Source of the DNA: Ilumatobacter coccineus YM16-304
GTDB lineage: Bacteria > Actinomycetota > Acidimicrobiia > Acidimicrobiales > Ilumatobacteraceae
Reading direction: 5' to 3'
Length of the DNA stretch: 64,000 nucleotides
Assembly (NCBI RefSeq): GCF_000348785.1
Contig: NC_020520.1
Location: forward strand, 4,154,001-4,218,000
The number at the start of each line of letters is the position of its first letter. The stretch's first letter is position 1. A model generated the notes under the pieces. The model did no database searches, was not told where the DNA came from, and worked only from the letters and a program-made list of their open reading frames with translations. Shown piece after piece: positions 47,070 to 55,626 of the stretch. A program made the translations under genes and the position numbers.

Positions 47070-47086
47070 AACGTCGACCGTCGCCG

Positions 47087-47123
47087 ACCTGGTTATGTCC
47101 ATCCGGGATGGACATAACCAGGT
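47087..47123. terminator. 37-base perfect palindrome after the ABC operon
   Basis: ACCTGGTTATGTCCATCC, one G, then the exact complement: two 18-base arms with no mismatch. It starts 18 bases past the ATPase stop and 51 bases before radA. The A/T content is higher than the surroundings. Terminator, or a binding site for a dimeric regulator of radA. Confidence 0.75.
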
Positions 47124-47174
47124 TGTTCGAACGGGTGTTCGACTCTGAGGTACCCCGGTGCCATGATGTTGCCC

Positions 47175-48581
47175 ATGGCCGGGAAGAGCTCCAAGATCAA
47201 GACCACGTTCGCCTGCACCGAGTGCGGCGCCCAGAGCCCCAAATGGGCCGGGCGCTGCACCGAATGCGGTGACTGGAACACCCTCGTCGAAGAGATCACC
47301 GGCGGTGACGACCCGGCCGACCTGCCGCTGCCGTCGACCAAACGGTCGGGCCCGATGCGCATCGGCGACGTGCCCACCGATCTCGCCCGCCCCATCTCCA
47401 CCGGGATCGACGAACTCGACACCGTGCTCGGCGGTGGCCTCGTCGCAGGCTCGGTCACCCTCCTCGGCGGCGAGCCCGGCATCGGCAAGAGCACGCTGCT
47501 GCTCCAACTCCTCGCCGCCCGGTCGGGCACCACGCTCTACGTCAGCGCCGAAGAGAGTGGCCAACAGGTCCGACTCCGCGCCGAGCGCCTCGACGCCATC
47601 CGGCCCGACCTGTGGCTGCACGCCGAAACGGCACTCCCCCACATCATCCAGGCGATCGACGACACGCAGCCCGAACTGGTCGTCATCGACTCGATCCAGA
47701 CCGTCGCCGACCCCGCCCTGTCGTCGCCGCCCGGCAGCGTCGGCCAGGTTCGCGGCTGCGCGCACCGCCTGGTGACCGAAGCCAAAGACCGCAACATCGC
47801 CATCGTGCTCGTCGGCCACGTCACCAAAGACGGCAACCTGGCCGGCCCGCGAGTGCTCGAGCACGTCGTCGACACCGTGCTCCAGTTCGAAGGCGACCGC
47901 CACCATGCGCTGCGCCTGCTCCGCGCCGTCAAGCACCGTTTCGGACCCACCAACGAACTCGGGCTCTTCGAGATGGTCGGCGCCGGCCTCGTCGCCGTCC
48001 CCGACCCGTCGACGCTGTTCCTCGCCGATCGCCGGACCGGCGTCCCCGGGTCCGCCGTGGTCCCCACCATGGAAGGACGCCGGCCGATCGTGCTCGAACT
48101 GCAAGCGCTCACCAACGAAGCCATGCCCAACGTTCCGGCGCGTCGCAGCGCCCAAGGTCTCGACAGCGGCCGCATGTCGATGCTCATGGCGGTCCTCGGG
48201 CGACGCGGACGCCTCAAGGTCGGCGAGCAAGACATCTACGCGTCTGCCGTCGGTGGGGCCAAGGTCACCGAACCCGGCCTCGACCTCGGTCTGTGCCTGG
48301 CGGTGGCAAGCGCCATGCGAGACACGCCGCTGCCCGCTGATCTCGCCGTGTTCGGCGAAGTCGGCCTCGGCGGTGAAGTCCGGCAGGTGAGCCACGCGCA
48401 GCGCCGCGTCACCGAAGCGGCGCGCCTCGGATTCAAGCGAGTCATCGTGCCGGCGAAGTCACCCGAGCCCGACGACGAACTCGGGGCCCAGGTGCGACTC
48501 ATCCGCGTCCAGACCGTGATCGAAGCGCTGCGCGCCGCCGGGCTCGACGGCAGCGCCGACTCGGGGTTGCGCGCCGTCTGA
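47175..48581 (+). CDS. radA: DNA repair protein RadA (Sms)
   Basis: 468 aa. N-terminal C4 zinc finger (CTECGAQSPKWAGRCTECG), Walker A GGEPGIGKSTLL, the RadA motif as KHRFG (KNRFG in most; the Asn is His here), and C-terminal Lon-like domain with LGLCLAVASA. Branch-migration helicase acting in recombination. ATG 47175 fits the usual start; ATGs at 47163 and 47166 are in frame. disA follows, the common pair. Confidence 0.95.
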   Translation: MAGKSSKIKTTFACTECGAQSPKWAGRCTECGDWNTLVEEITGGDDPADLPLPSTKRSGPMRIGDVPTDLARPISTGIDELDTVLGGGLVAGSVTLLGGEPGIGKSTLLLQLLAARSGTTLYVSAEESGQQVRLRAERLDAIRPDLWLHAETALPHIIQAIDDTQPELVVIDSIQTVADPALSSPPGSVGQVRGCAHRLVTEAKDRNIAIVLVGHVTKDGNLAGPRVLEHVVDTVLQFEGDRHHALRLLRAVKHRFGPTNELGLFEMVGAGLVAVPDPSTLFLADRRTGVPGSAVVPTMEGRRPIVLELQALTNEAMPNVPARRSAQGLDSGRMSMLMAVLGRRGRLKVGEQDIYASAVGGAKVTEPGLDLGLCLAVASAMRDTPLPADLAVFGEVGLGGEVRQVSHAQRRVTEAARLGFKRVIVPAKSPEPDDELGAQVRLIRVQTVIEALRAAGLDGSADSGLRAV

Positions 48582-48660
48582 GCAGCAGGTCGACGTGAGT
48601 TCATCGAGCGTTTGCAGTTCTCCCGACGACCGATTTCGCGCCGCCCTCTACACTGGGGCC

Positions 48661-49737
48661 ATGGAGACGCGTTTCGGGAGTGCCAACGAGGAGATGCGCC
48701 GGGCCCTCGCCCGCGTCGCTCCCGGCACTCCGCTACGAGACGGCATCGAGCGCGTCGTGCGGTCGAAGGCCGGCGCACTCCTCGTCCTCGACGACGGTCC
48801 CGACGTCTTGTCGATCTGCTCCGGTGGATTCCTGGTCGACGCGCCGTACAGCCCGCAGCGGCTCTCCGAGCTCGCGAAGATGGACGGCGCGATCATCATC
48901 TCCGGCGACGGCGGTCGCATCGCCCGCGCCAACGTCCACCTCGTTCCCGACCCCACGGTGCCCACGAGCGAGACCGGCACCCGTCACCGCACGGCCGAGC
49001 GCGTCGCGCGCTCACTCGACGTGCCCGTGGTGTCGGCGAGCGAAGAGATGGGCGTCATCAACGTCTACGCCCGAGGCGGCAAACGCCAGCTGCAAGAGAT
49101 CGGTCGTCTGCTCGAACGCGCCAACCAGGCGCTGCAGACCCTCGAGCGGTACAAGACCCGCCTCGACGATTCCATCGCCAAACTCACCGCGGTCGAGGTC
49201 GAAGACGTCGCCACGCTGCGCGACGTCGCCGCCGTCGTCCAACGCGGCGAACTGGTCCACCGCATCGCCGACGAGATCGAGACCATGATCGTCGAGCTCG
49301 GTGTCGATGCACGGTTGCTGCGCCTCCAGCTCGACGAGTTGTACGGCGAGATCGACAACGAACTCGAACACGTCGTCGCCGACTACGTCCCCGACGGCCA
49401 GTCCGTCCAAGACACCCTCGCCGAGATGTCGCGTCTCACCGACGACGAAGTCCACGACCTACGGCTCGCCGCTCGCGCCCTCCATCGCATCGGCGACCCC
49501 GACGATCTGGGCCAGGAGGTCTCCCCCAAGGGATTGCGGTTGCTGCACCGCACCAACCGCCTCTCGGGAGATTCCGCCAACGCGATCGCCGATCACTTCG
49601 ACGGGCTCTCCAAGCTCCAGCGGGCGACCGTCGACGACCTCACCGCCGTCAACGGCGTCGACGCCGCCACCGCTGCCGACGTCCGCGAGACGATTGCACG
49701 GGTCACCGAGTCGGCGATCCTCGACCAGTACAACTGA
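48661..49737 (+). CDS. disA: Diadenylate cyclase DisA
   Basis: 358 aa. Makes c-di-AMP from two ATP and scans DNA. DGA at 75-77 (MDGAIIIS) and RHR at 108-110 (GTRHRTAERVA) are the DAC active site; the C terminus has the helix-hairpin-helix DNA-binding part (LSKLQRATVDDLTAVNGVDAATAADV). ATG with -10 TACACT six bases upstream, so a leaderless message of its own besides readthrough from radA 79 bases upstream. Confidence 0.96.
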   Translation: METRFGSANEEMRRALARVAPGTPLRDGIERVVRSKAGALLVLDDGPDVLSICSGGFLVDAPYSPQRLSELAKMDGAIIISGDGGRIARANVHLVPDPTVPTSETGTRHRTAERVARSLDVPVVSASEEMGVINVYARGGKRQLQEIGRLLERANQALQTLERYKTRLDDSIAKLTAVEVEDVATLRDVAAVVQRGELVHRIADEIETMIVELGVDARLLRLQLDELYGEIDNELEHVVADYVPDGQSVQDTLAEMSRLTDDEVHDLRLAARALHRIGDPDDLGQEVSPKGLRLLHRTNRLSGDSANAIADHFDGLSKLQRATVDDLTAVNGVDAATAADVRETIARVTESAILDQYN

Positions 49738-49744
49738 CGAGGCG

Positions 49745-50800
49745 ATGACTCCGACCAGCTTCGAGTCGATTCCGATCGTCAGTCTGTCCGACCTCGCCGG
49801 AGACGACCGACAACGTGGTGCGCTCGCCGAACGGCTGTGCACGATCTGCCACGAGATCGGCTTCGTCGTCGTCACCGACCACGGCATCGACGCGTCGCTC
49901 ATCGACGACGTCTTCGAACTCATGCAACGGTTCTTCGCGCTCGACGACGACCACAAACGGCTCATCGACAAGCTCGCATCACCCCACTTCCGTGGATGGG
50001 AAGCCGTCGGCTCCGAGTTCACCAACAACCGGGTCGACGTACGCGAGCAGATCGACCTCTGGACCGAGTGGCCGGCGGTCGACGACGCGACCGACGGCCC
50101 CACCCATCTGCGTCTGCTCGGCCCCAACCAATGGATGCCCGACGACGTGCTCCCGGGGCAACGCGACCTCACGCTCCGGTGGATGCGCGACCTCGGCGAC
50201 CTCGCCGACCGGATCCTCGAGTTGCTGGCCATCGGCCTGGGCCTCGAGCCGAACCACTTCGCCGACCTGTTCGGCGAGCAGCCGATGTCGCTCACCAAGA
50301 TGATCCACTACCCGCCCACGCCGGCGGGCGGAGCCGGGGTCAACGCACACCACGACACCGGGTTCCTCACGCTGTTGCAACCGGGCCCCACGGCCGGCCT
50401 CCAGGTCCTCAACCCGCGCGACGAGTGGATCGACGTGCCGACCGTGCCCGGCGCCTTCGTCGTCAACCTCGGCGAAATGCTGCAGGCGATGACGGGCAAC
50501 TACTTCGTGGCCACCGCACATCGGGTCATCACCACCACCGAGCGACTGTCGGCCGCGTACTTTCACGGCCCCTCGCTCGACACCGAGCTGACACCGATCG
50601 AGCTCCCCGGCCGGTTCACCGATGCCGTGGCCGCGAGCGAGCGGCATCGACGCGCCGGATTCATGGCGAGCTCCGAGCAGACCGATGCCGGCGTCGGCGA
50701 CATGGCGAGCGAGCTCAGCGCGAGCACCTACGGCGAACAGCTGTGGAACTACTTCTGCCGGAGCTATCCGGCGAACGTCGCCGCTCACTATCCCGACTAG
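49745..50800 (+). CDS. 2-oxoglutarate/Fe(II) oxygenase, isopenicillin N synthase-like
   Basis: 351 aa. N-terminal DIOX_N half (IPIVSLSDLAGDDRQRGALAERLCTICHEIGFVVVTDHG) and C-terminal jelly-roll with HHDTGFLTLL (HxD) and TAHRVITTTERLSAAYF (distal His and Arg-x-Ser). All metal and oxoglutarate ligands are present. Starts seven bases after disA, so likely co-transcribed. Substrate unknown. Confidence 0.88.
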   Translation: MTPTSFESIPIVSLSDLAGDDRQRGALAERLCTICHEIGFVVVTDHGIDASLIDDVFELMQRFFALDDDHKRLIDKLASPHFRGWEAVGSEFTNNRVDVREQIDLWTEWPAVDDATDGPTHLRLLGPNQWMPDDVLPGQRDLTLRWMRDLGDLADRILELLAIGLGLEPNHFADLFGEQPMSLTKMIHYPPTPAGGAGVNAHHDTGFLTLLQPGPTAGLQVLNPRDEWIDVPTVPGAFVVNLGEMLQAMTGNYFVATAHRVITTTERLSAAYFHGPSLDTELTPIELPGRFTDAVAASERHRRAGFMASSEQTDAGVGDMASELSASTYGEQLWNYFCRSYPANVAAHYPD

Positions 50801-50817
50801 CAGCGATTCGACAGCCT

Positions 50818-51774
50818 CTACGCCGGGGAGCCGGTGTCGCCGCGGTGCACGGTGACACCGACGTCGACCGGAGGAGCGTCACGCCACATCACGGCGCGGC
50901 ACTCAGCGTCGCCGACGGCGATCCGTTCCTCGAGCTGGATCGACGCGTCGTGGCCGGTGTTGCGCGCGGCGATGCCACCGAACACGCTGCTCGTCATTCG
51001 ACACAGGCTCGGAGCCTTCTGCACCGAGTCACCGAACGGACACGCCCGATTGCCGAACACGATCTTGTCGTCGTCGGAACTGACGACGAAGAAGTCTCCC
51101 GACAACGCCTCCTTCAGACCGAGCGACAACTCGACGAGTTGCTCGGTGGTGAGCGGGCCGGTGATGCCGCGACGGTCGCGGTACGCAGCTTCCATCTGGC
51201 GACCGATCGAGGCACCGATGCGCGACACCGCGTCCTCGGCGGCGGCCGGCCCGTACTCGAGTTCGATGTGGTTCGCGAGGTCGACGACGAGCGCGCGCAG
51301 GAACGACTCTCGACCGAAGTACCCGTCGTCGTCGGCTTCGTCGAGGTGAGGGAGCCGGCCCACGGTCGGATCAATCCGCTGAGCTGTGGCAGGCGACGAT
51401 GCTCGTTCGACGTCGAGGACGGCGCGGAGCACTTTGCCGCCAGCCGTCTTGCTCACCGAGGTGAAGTCGATCGACAACGCGTCGACCATCTTCAACCCAC
51501 GGCCGTTCGGAACGTCGGCCGCCACCGCACCGGTCGGCACCACGAAGTCGGGGCCGAGGTCGTGGACCGACAGGACCGGGTGTGTGGAGCGCCAGTCGAT
51601 ACCGACCCAGATCATCGTGCCCGCATATTCGACCGCGTTGGTCAGCAGCTCCGAGATCACGATCTGGGCGCCGCCGATGTCGGCACCCGGAACCGCGTGC
51701 CGTTCGAGGTAGTTCGTCAGCTCGCGTCGGAGCACGGCTGCTGACTCGTGGGTCGGGGGCAGGCACCACTCCAT
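50818..51774 (-). CDS. HATPase (RsbW-like) plus MetOD1-like sensor protein
   Basis: 318 aa. Residues 1-125: an anti-sigma-type ATPase fold with ISELLTNAVEYAG (N box) and NGRGLKMVDAL (G box). Residues about 150-318 match the methanogen output domain 1 style, with NRACPFGDSVQKAPSLCRMTSSVFGGIAARNTG and GDAECRAV, including three Cys that could bind metal. The pairing suggests a sensor kinase that answers a metal, redox or aromatic signal. GAAAGGA lies ahead of the ATG. Confidence 0.8.
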   Translation of the reverse strand: MEWCLPPTHESAAVLRRELTNYLERHAVPGADIGGAQIVISELLTNAVEYAGTMIWVGIDWRSTHPVLSVHDLGPDFVVPTGAVAADVPNGRGLKMVDALSIDFTSVSKTAGGKVLRAVLDVERASSPATAQRIDPTVGRLPHLDEADDDGYFGRESFLRALVVDLANHIELEYGPAAAEDAVSRIGASIGRQMEAAYRDRRGITGPLTTEQLVELSLGLKEALSGDFFVVSSDDDKIVFGNRACPFGDSVQKAPSLCRMTSSVFGGIAARNTGHDASIQLEERIAVGDAECRAVMWRDAPPVDVGVTVHRGDTGSPA

Positions 51775-51840
51775 GTGCTCGTCATCGGTCCTTTCGTCAA
51801 CGACCTTGAATGTTTCTCGACAGTAGCTTGAAAACTCCTG

Positions 51841-52488
51841 TCAGACCGTTGCGAGATCTGCGAGCGTGCGACCCACCAAGCCGTCGGGCCAGATGGTGAC
51901 ACCGGCCTGAGGCTCCACGTCGACCACATGCGGCACTGCCAGCGTGCGACAGCCCGCGGCGAGTGCCGACGCGACGCCGGTGGGTGAATCCTCGATCGCC
52001 ACGCACTCGGATGGGTCGAGGCCCAGCAGGGCTGCGCCAGCGAGGTACGGATCGGGAGCCGGCTTGCCGTTGACGACCTCGTCACCGGTGACCGAGCCGA
52101 CGAAGACCCCGTCGGGCGCGGCATCGATGACGGCATCGGCGAAACGGCGCCACGACATGGTCACGAGCACACACGGCACTCCGGCGTCGCGGGCCTCGAT
52201 CAACAGATCGCGAGCGCCTGGGCGCCACGGCAGGTGCTCGCCGCACCGCTCGATCACGCGGTCGAGCAGCCGAGCGACGATCGCTTCCGGTTCGAGGTCG
52301 ACGCCACCGCGATCGCGCAACTCCACGGCCGCGTCGATCAGTGCGAATCCGACGACCGAGTGAGCGTCGTCGGCGGTCCACGTTCCGCCGAACTCGGCCA
52401 CGAGTTCGCCTTCCGTCTCGATCCAGTAGGGCTCGGAATCGACGATCGTTCCGTCCATGTCGACCAGCAGGGCCTGTGGTGCAGTCAC
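51841..52488 (-). CDS. HAD superfamily hydrolase, phosphoglucomutase-like subclass
   Basis: 215 aa. HAD motif I LLVDMDGTIVDSEP (DxD), motif II MSWRR region, motif III GKPAPDPY with Lys, motif IV CVAIEDSPTG. A mobile cap sits between I and II, as in beta-phosphoglucomutase or phosphoglycolate phosphatase relatives. GTG start; CACACT six bases upstream is a weak -10. Lies between the sensor protein and ccr, all minus strand. Confidence 0.9.
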   Translation of the reverse strand: MTAPQALLVDMDGTIVDSEPYWIETEGELVAEFGGTWTADDAHSVVGFALIDAAVELRDRGGVDLEPEAIVARLLDRVIERCGEHLPWRPGARDLLIEARDAGVPCVLVTMSWRRFADAVIDAAPDGVFVGSVTGDEVVNGKPAPDPYLAGAALLGLDPSECVAIEDSPTGVASALAAGCRTLAVPHVVDVEPQAGVTIWPDGLVGRTLADLATV

Positions 52489-52549
52489 CGCAGCAGTGTG
52501 CCAGTGACCTGCTGGTTTCGTGCCGACGATGACGTCGACGCCGCGGAAT

Positions 52550-53887
52550 TCAGCTGTTGCGGAAGACGGTGATCTTGTCTTCGCCGATGCGGTCGCGCTT
52601 CTCCGGGTCGTCGATGCCCAGCCCTTCTTCGGGCGAGAGGCACAGGACGCCGAGCTTGCCCTCGGCCTTGTTGTGGTGCACCTGGAGCGCCGCTTCGCCG
52701 ACCTGATCGAGCGAGAAGACGTCGGTGAGCAACGGCTGGATGCGACCCTGGTCGATGAGGCGGTTGGCGGCGTACGACTCGGCGTAGTTCGCGAAGTGCG
52801 ACGACAGGAGCTTCTTGAGCTTCATCCAGAAGTGTCGGTTGTCGAACTCGACCATGTAGCCGGAGGTCGCCGCGCAGGTGACCACGGTGCCGCCGCGCTT
52901 GGCAGCGAAGATCGACGCGCCCATCGTGGATCGGCCGGGGTGCTCGAACACGATGTCGACGTCTTCGCCACCGTTGACGGCCCGGATGTCTTTGCCGAAG
53001 CGCCGCCACTCGGACTCGTCCTGCGTGTGCTCGTCGGACCAGAACTGGTAGCCGGCGGCCTTGCGGTCGATGACGGCCTCACAGCCCATGCGATTGAGGA
53101 TCTCGGCGCGTTCGGGCGACGACACGACGCCGATCGGGGTTCCACCGCCGTTGAGGACGTACTGCGTGGCGTAGCCGCCGATGCCGCCCGTGGCACCCCA
53201 GATCAGCACGCTGTCGCCCTGCTTCATGCGGGCCCCGTTGTCGCTGACGAGCATGCGGTAGGAGGTGGAGTTGCACAGCGCGTTGACCGCCGCCTCCTCC
53301 CACGTGAGGTGCGTCGGCTTGGGCATGAGCTGGTTCGCCTTGACGATCGACAGGTCGGCGAGGCCGCCGAAGTTCGTCTCGAAACCCCAGATCCGCTGGT
53401 TGGCGGCGAGCATGGAGTCGTCGTGCGCCGACGGGTCCTGGTCGTCGACGTGGTTGCAGTGCACCGTGACACGATCGCCGGGCTTCCAGTTGCGCACGGC
53501 CGAACCGACGCGCAACACGACGCCCGAGGCGTCGGAACCGACGATGTGCTCGTCACGCTGGTGACGTGCTGCGAACTCGCTCTCGCGAGCGAGGCGATCG
53601 AGGAAACCGAACGTCGGGAGCGGCTCGAAGATCGAGGTCCACACCGTGTTGAAGTTGATGCTCGACGCCATGACGGCGAGGTACACCTCGTCGGGAGCCA
53701 GCTCGGGAGTACGCACCTCGTCGACGTGCAGGCTCTTGCGCGGATCCTTGTCCCACGAGTCGACACCTTCGAACATGTCGGCCTCGTCGCGCTTGACGTA
53801 CGCCGCGCGGTAGCTCTCGGGAATGGGGAGACTGGCGATCTCCTCGCCGCTCGCACCGGCTTGGATCGCTTCGAGAATCTTGTCCAT
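52550..53887 (-). CDS. ccr: Crotonyl-CoA carboxylase/reductase
   Basis: 445 aa. Reductive carboxylation of crotonyl-CoA to ethylmalonyl-CoA with NADPH and CO2, the key step of the ethylmalonyl-CoA pathway. MDR fold with NADP site IWGATGGIGGYATQYVLNGGG; CO2-pocket positions seen in characterised enzymes are kept in IWGFETNFGG (Phe-Glu) and NRHFWM (His), with Asn in SSINFNTVW. -10 TAACCT six bases before the ATG. Divergent to a thiolase 177 bases away that makes acetoacetyl-CoA for the same route. Confidence 0.96.
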   Translation of the reverse strand: MDKILEAIQAGASGEEIASLPIPESYRAAYVKRDEADMFEGVDSWDKDPRKSLHVDEVRTPELAPDEVYLAVMASSINFNTVWTSIFEPLPTFGFLDRLARESEFAARHQRDEHIVGSDASGVVLRVGSAVRNWKPGDRVTVHCNHVDDQDPSAHDDSMLAANQRIWGFETNFGGLADLSIVKANQLMPKPTHLTWEEAAVNALCNSTSYRMLVSDNGARMKQGDSVLIWGATGGIGGYATQYVLNGGGTPIGVVSSPERAEILNRMGCEAVIDRKAAGYQFWSDEHTQDESEWRRFGKDIRAVNGGEDVDIVFEHPGRSTMGASIFAAKRGGTVVTCAATSGYMVEFDNRHFWMKLKKLLSSHFANYAESYAANRLIDQGRIQPLLTDVFSLDQVGEAALQVHHNKAEGKLGVLCLSPEEGLGIDDPEKRDRIGEDKITVFRNS

Positions 53888-54064
53888 GGCGGGAGGTTAC
53901 CGATGGGTAACAGGCCGGACCAAAGCGAGTAGCCCATCGACGTCGCCCCGACCCGTCAACGGTCTGCGTCACCACGCCGACGCGCAGAGCGTCGGTGTCG
54001 TACGCCGTTCGCCGACTGCGAGTCGTCTTGCCGCGGCGAAGAGTCGCTGGACTAGTTTCGGGAA

Positions 54065-55252
54065 ATGGCTACCAACGGTTCGTACATCATTGCCGGCGCT
54101 CGCACCCCGATCGGGAAGATGAGCGGCGCGCTCGCGTCGTTCTCGGCCGCCGACCTCGGTGGCTTCGCCATCGCCGCAGCACTCGAGCGTGCGGGCGTCG
54201 CCCCCGACGAGGTCGACCACGTCATCATGGGCCAGGTGCTCATGGCGGGCCAGGGGCAGGTGCCGAGCCGTCAGGCCGCCAGCAAGGCCGGCATCCCGAT
54301 GTCGGTCCCCGCCGTCAACGTCAACAAGGTCTGCCTCTCCGGCCTCAACTCGATCTACCTCGCCCACCAGATGGTGGCGATGGGCGACGCCGACATCGTG
54401 GTGGCCGGTGGCATGGAGTCGATGACCAATGCTCCGTACCTCGCCGACGGTGCTCGCGGCGGGTTCCGCTACGGCAACACCGAACTCCGCGACGCGATCA
54501 TCGCCGACGGCCTCTGGTGCTCGTTCGATCAATGCCTCATGGGCCTCGGCACCGAGCGCTACACCGGCGACAGCATCTCGCGGCAGCAGCAGGACGAGAT
54601 GGCCGCGGCCTCCAACGAGCGAGCGGCGAACGCCATCAAGGAAGGACGCCTGTCCGATGAGATCGTGAGCGTCGAGGTGCCGCAGCGCAAGGGCGACCCG
54701 ATCCTCGTCGAGCACGACGAAGGCGTGCGTCCGGGAACCACGGTCGACACGCTGGCCAAGATGCGTCCCGCCTTCGACCCCGACGGCACCATCACCGCAG
54801 CCAACGCGTCGCAACTGTCCGACGGCGGATCGGCCGTGATCGTCATGTCGAAGGCCGAGGCCGAGCGACGCGGCGTCGAACCGCTCGGCGAGTTCGTGTC
54901 GTACGGCATGGTCGCCGGCCCCGACAACGCGTCGCTGCTGTCGCAGCCGAGTCGAGCCATCATGAACGCCGCCGAGAAGGCCGGCATCGCCATCGCCGAC
55001 CTCGACCTCTTCGAGATCAACGAGGCGTTCGCTGCCGTCGGGATCGCCTCGATCGGCGAACTCGGCATCTCCGACGAGATCGTCAACGTCAACGGCGGCG
55101 CCATCGCACTCGGTCACCCGATCGGCATGAGCGGCAACCGACTCGCGCTCACCCTGCTGCACGAACTCAAGCGTCGCGGCGGTGGTGTCGGCGCTGCCGG
55201 CCTGTGTGGCGGTGGCGGCCAGGGTGACGCGATCATCCTCAAGACGGTCTGA
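54065..55252 (+). CDS. Acetyl-CoA C-acetyltransferase (thiolase)
   Basis: 395 aa. Condenses two acetyl-CoA (or the reverse). Catalytic Cys in NKVCLSGLN, NEAFAAVG, the His in GGAIALGHPIG and the final Cys in GLCGGGGQG are all in place. -10 TAGTTT (54053-54058) lies six bases before the ATG. Just after its stop come 13-bp tandem repeats. With ccr it provides the entry to the ethylmalonyl-CoA or PHB routes. Confidence 0.95.
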   Translation: MATNGSYIIAGARTPIGKMSGALASFSAADLGGFAIAAALERAGVAPDEVDHVIMGQVLMAGQGQVPSRQAASKAGIPMSVPAVNVNKVCLSGLNSIYLAHQMVAMGDADIVVAGGMESMTNAPYLADGARGGFRYGNTELRDAIIADGLWCSFDQCLMGLGTERYTGDSISRQQQDEMAAASNERAANAIKEGRLSDEIVSVEVPQRKGDPILVEHDEGVRPGTTVDTLAKMRPAFDPDGTITAANASQLSDGGSAVIVMSKAEAERRGVEPLGEFVSYGMVAGPDNASLLSQPSRAIMNAAEKAGIAIADLDLFEINEAFAAVGIASIGELGISDEIVNVNGGAIALGHPIGMSGNRLALTLLHELKRRGGGVGAAGLCGGGGQGDAIILKTV

Positions 55253-55295
55253 CACGACGGTCCGACACGACGGTCTGACACGACGGTCTGACGAC
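55246..55295. repeat. 13-bp tandem repeat at the thiolase stop
   Basis: GGTCTGACACGAC three times (one with a C for T) and a partial fourth, beginning with the last codons of the thiolase and repeating the TGA stop in each unit. Slippage product. Confidence 0.85.
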
Positions 55296-55344
55296 CCGAG
55301 AGCAGGGCAAACGCGAGAATCTTTCGTTCCGTGGCGTTGATTCC

Positions 55345-55399
55345 ACGTTGAGTGAGTAAGCTCTCTCCGTGTTCGAAAGTTCGCTCAACGTCAGTTTTT
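55345..55399 (+). terminator. Terminator of the thiolase gene
   Basis: ACGTTGAG (55345-55352) pairs with CTCAACGT (55384-55391), followed by CAGTTTTT. The 31-base loop contains further pairing. Confidence 0.65.
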
Positions 55400-55451
55400 C
55401 CGCTGATTCTGATGAGATTCTGACGATCGACCTGTCTTTTGTCCCAAGTTC

Positions 55452-55480
55452 TTGACAAGAGCTCAGAATTTTCGTAATGT
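55452..55480 (+). promoter_or_regulatory. Near-consensus housekeeping promoter, orphan
   Basis: TTGACA (55452-55457), 17-bp spacer, TAATGT (55475-55480). It is the best match to the sigma-70 consensus seen in the window, in an A/T-rich patch between two convergent genes, with no protein gene downstream on its strand. Confidence 0.8.
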
Positions 55481-55486
55481 AATCGC

Positions 55487-55612
55487 AACAACTTGATCGC
55501 TCGACCGCCACCGTGACACACGGAGGTGATCGACAGCCTCTGAGGCATCATCGAAATGAACCGGCCCGTCCGCCCGCTACCGGTTCGTGGAGATGGTGCC
55601 TCAGTTCATTTT
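55487..55612 (+). ncRNA. Candidate small RNA, about 125 nt
   Basis: The predicted transcript begins about 7 bases after TAATGT and ends at a strong intrinsic terminator. The 5' part (to 55539) is unstructured by eye and contains CGGAGGTGATCG, in which ten bases are complementary to the usual 3' end of 16S rRNA, without a following start codon at proper spacing. The 3' part is the terminator hairpin. No known RNA family (SRP, 6S, tmRNA, RNase P, riboswitch) was recognised. The region between thiolase and the kinase gene holds no convincing ORF on either strand. Confidence 0.5.
55540..55612 (+). terminator. Intrinsic terminator of the candidate RNA
   Basis: CTGAGGCATCATC (55540-55552) pairs with GATGGTGCCTCAG (55592-55604) with one G-U pair, AACCGG/CCGGTT pairs inside, and TTCATTTTC follows. 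It may also end the kinase gene coming from the other side. Confidence 0.8.
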
Positions 55613-55626
55613 CGGGTGCGGTCGGC

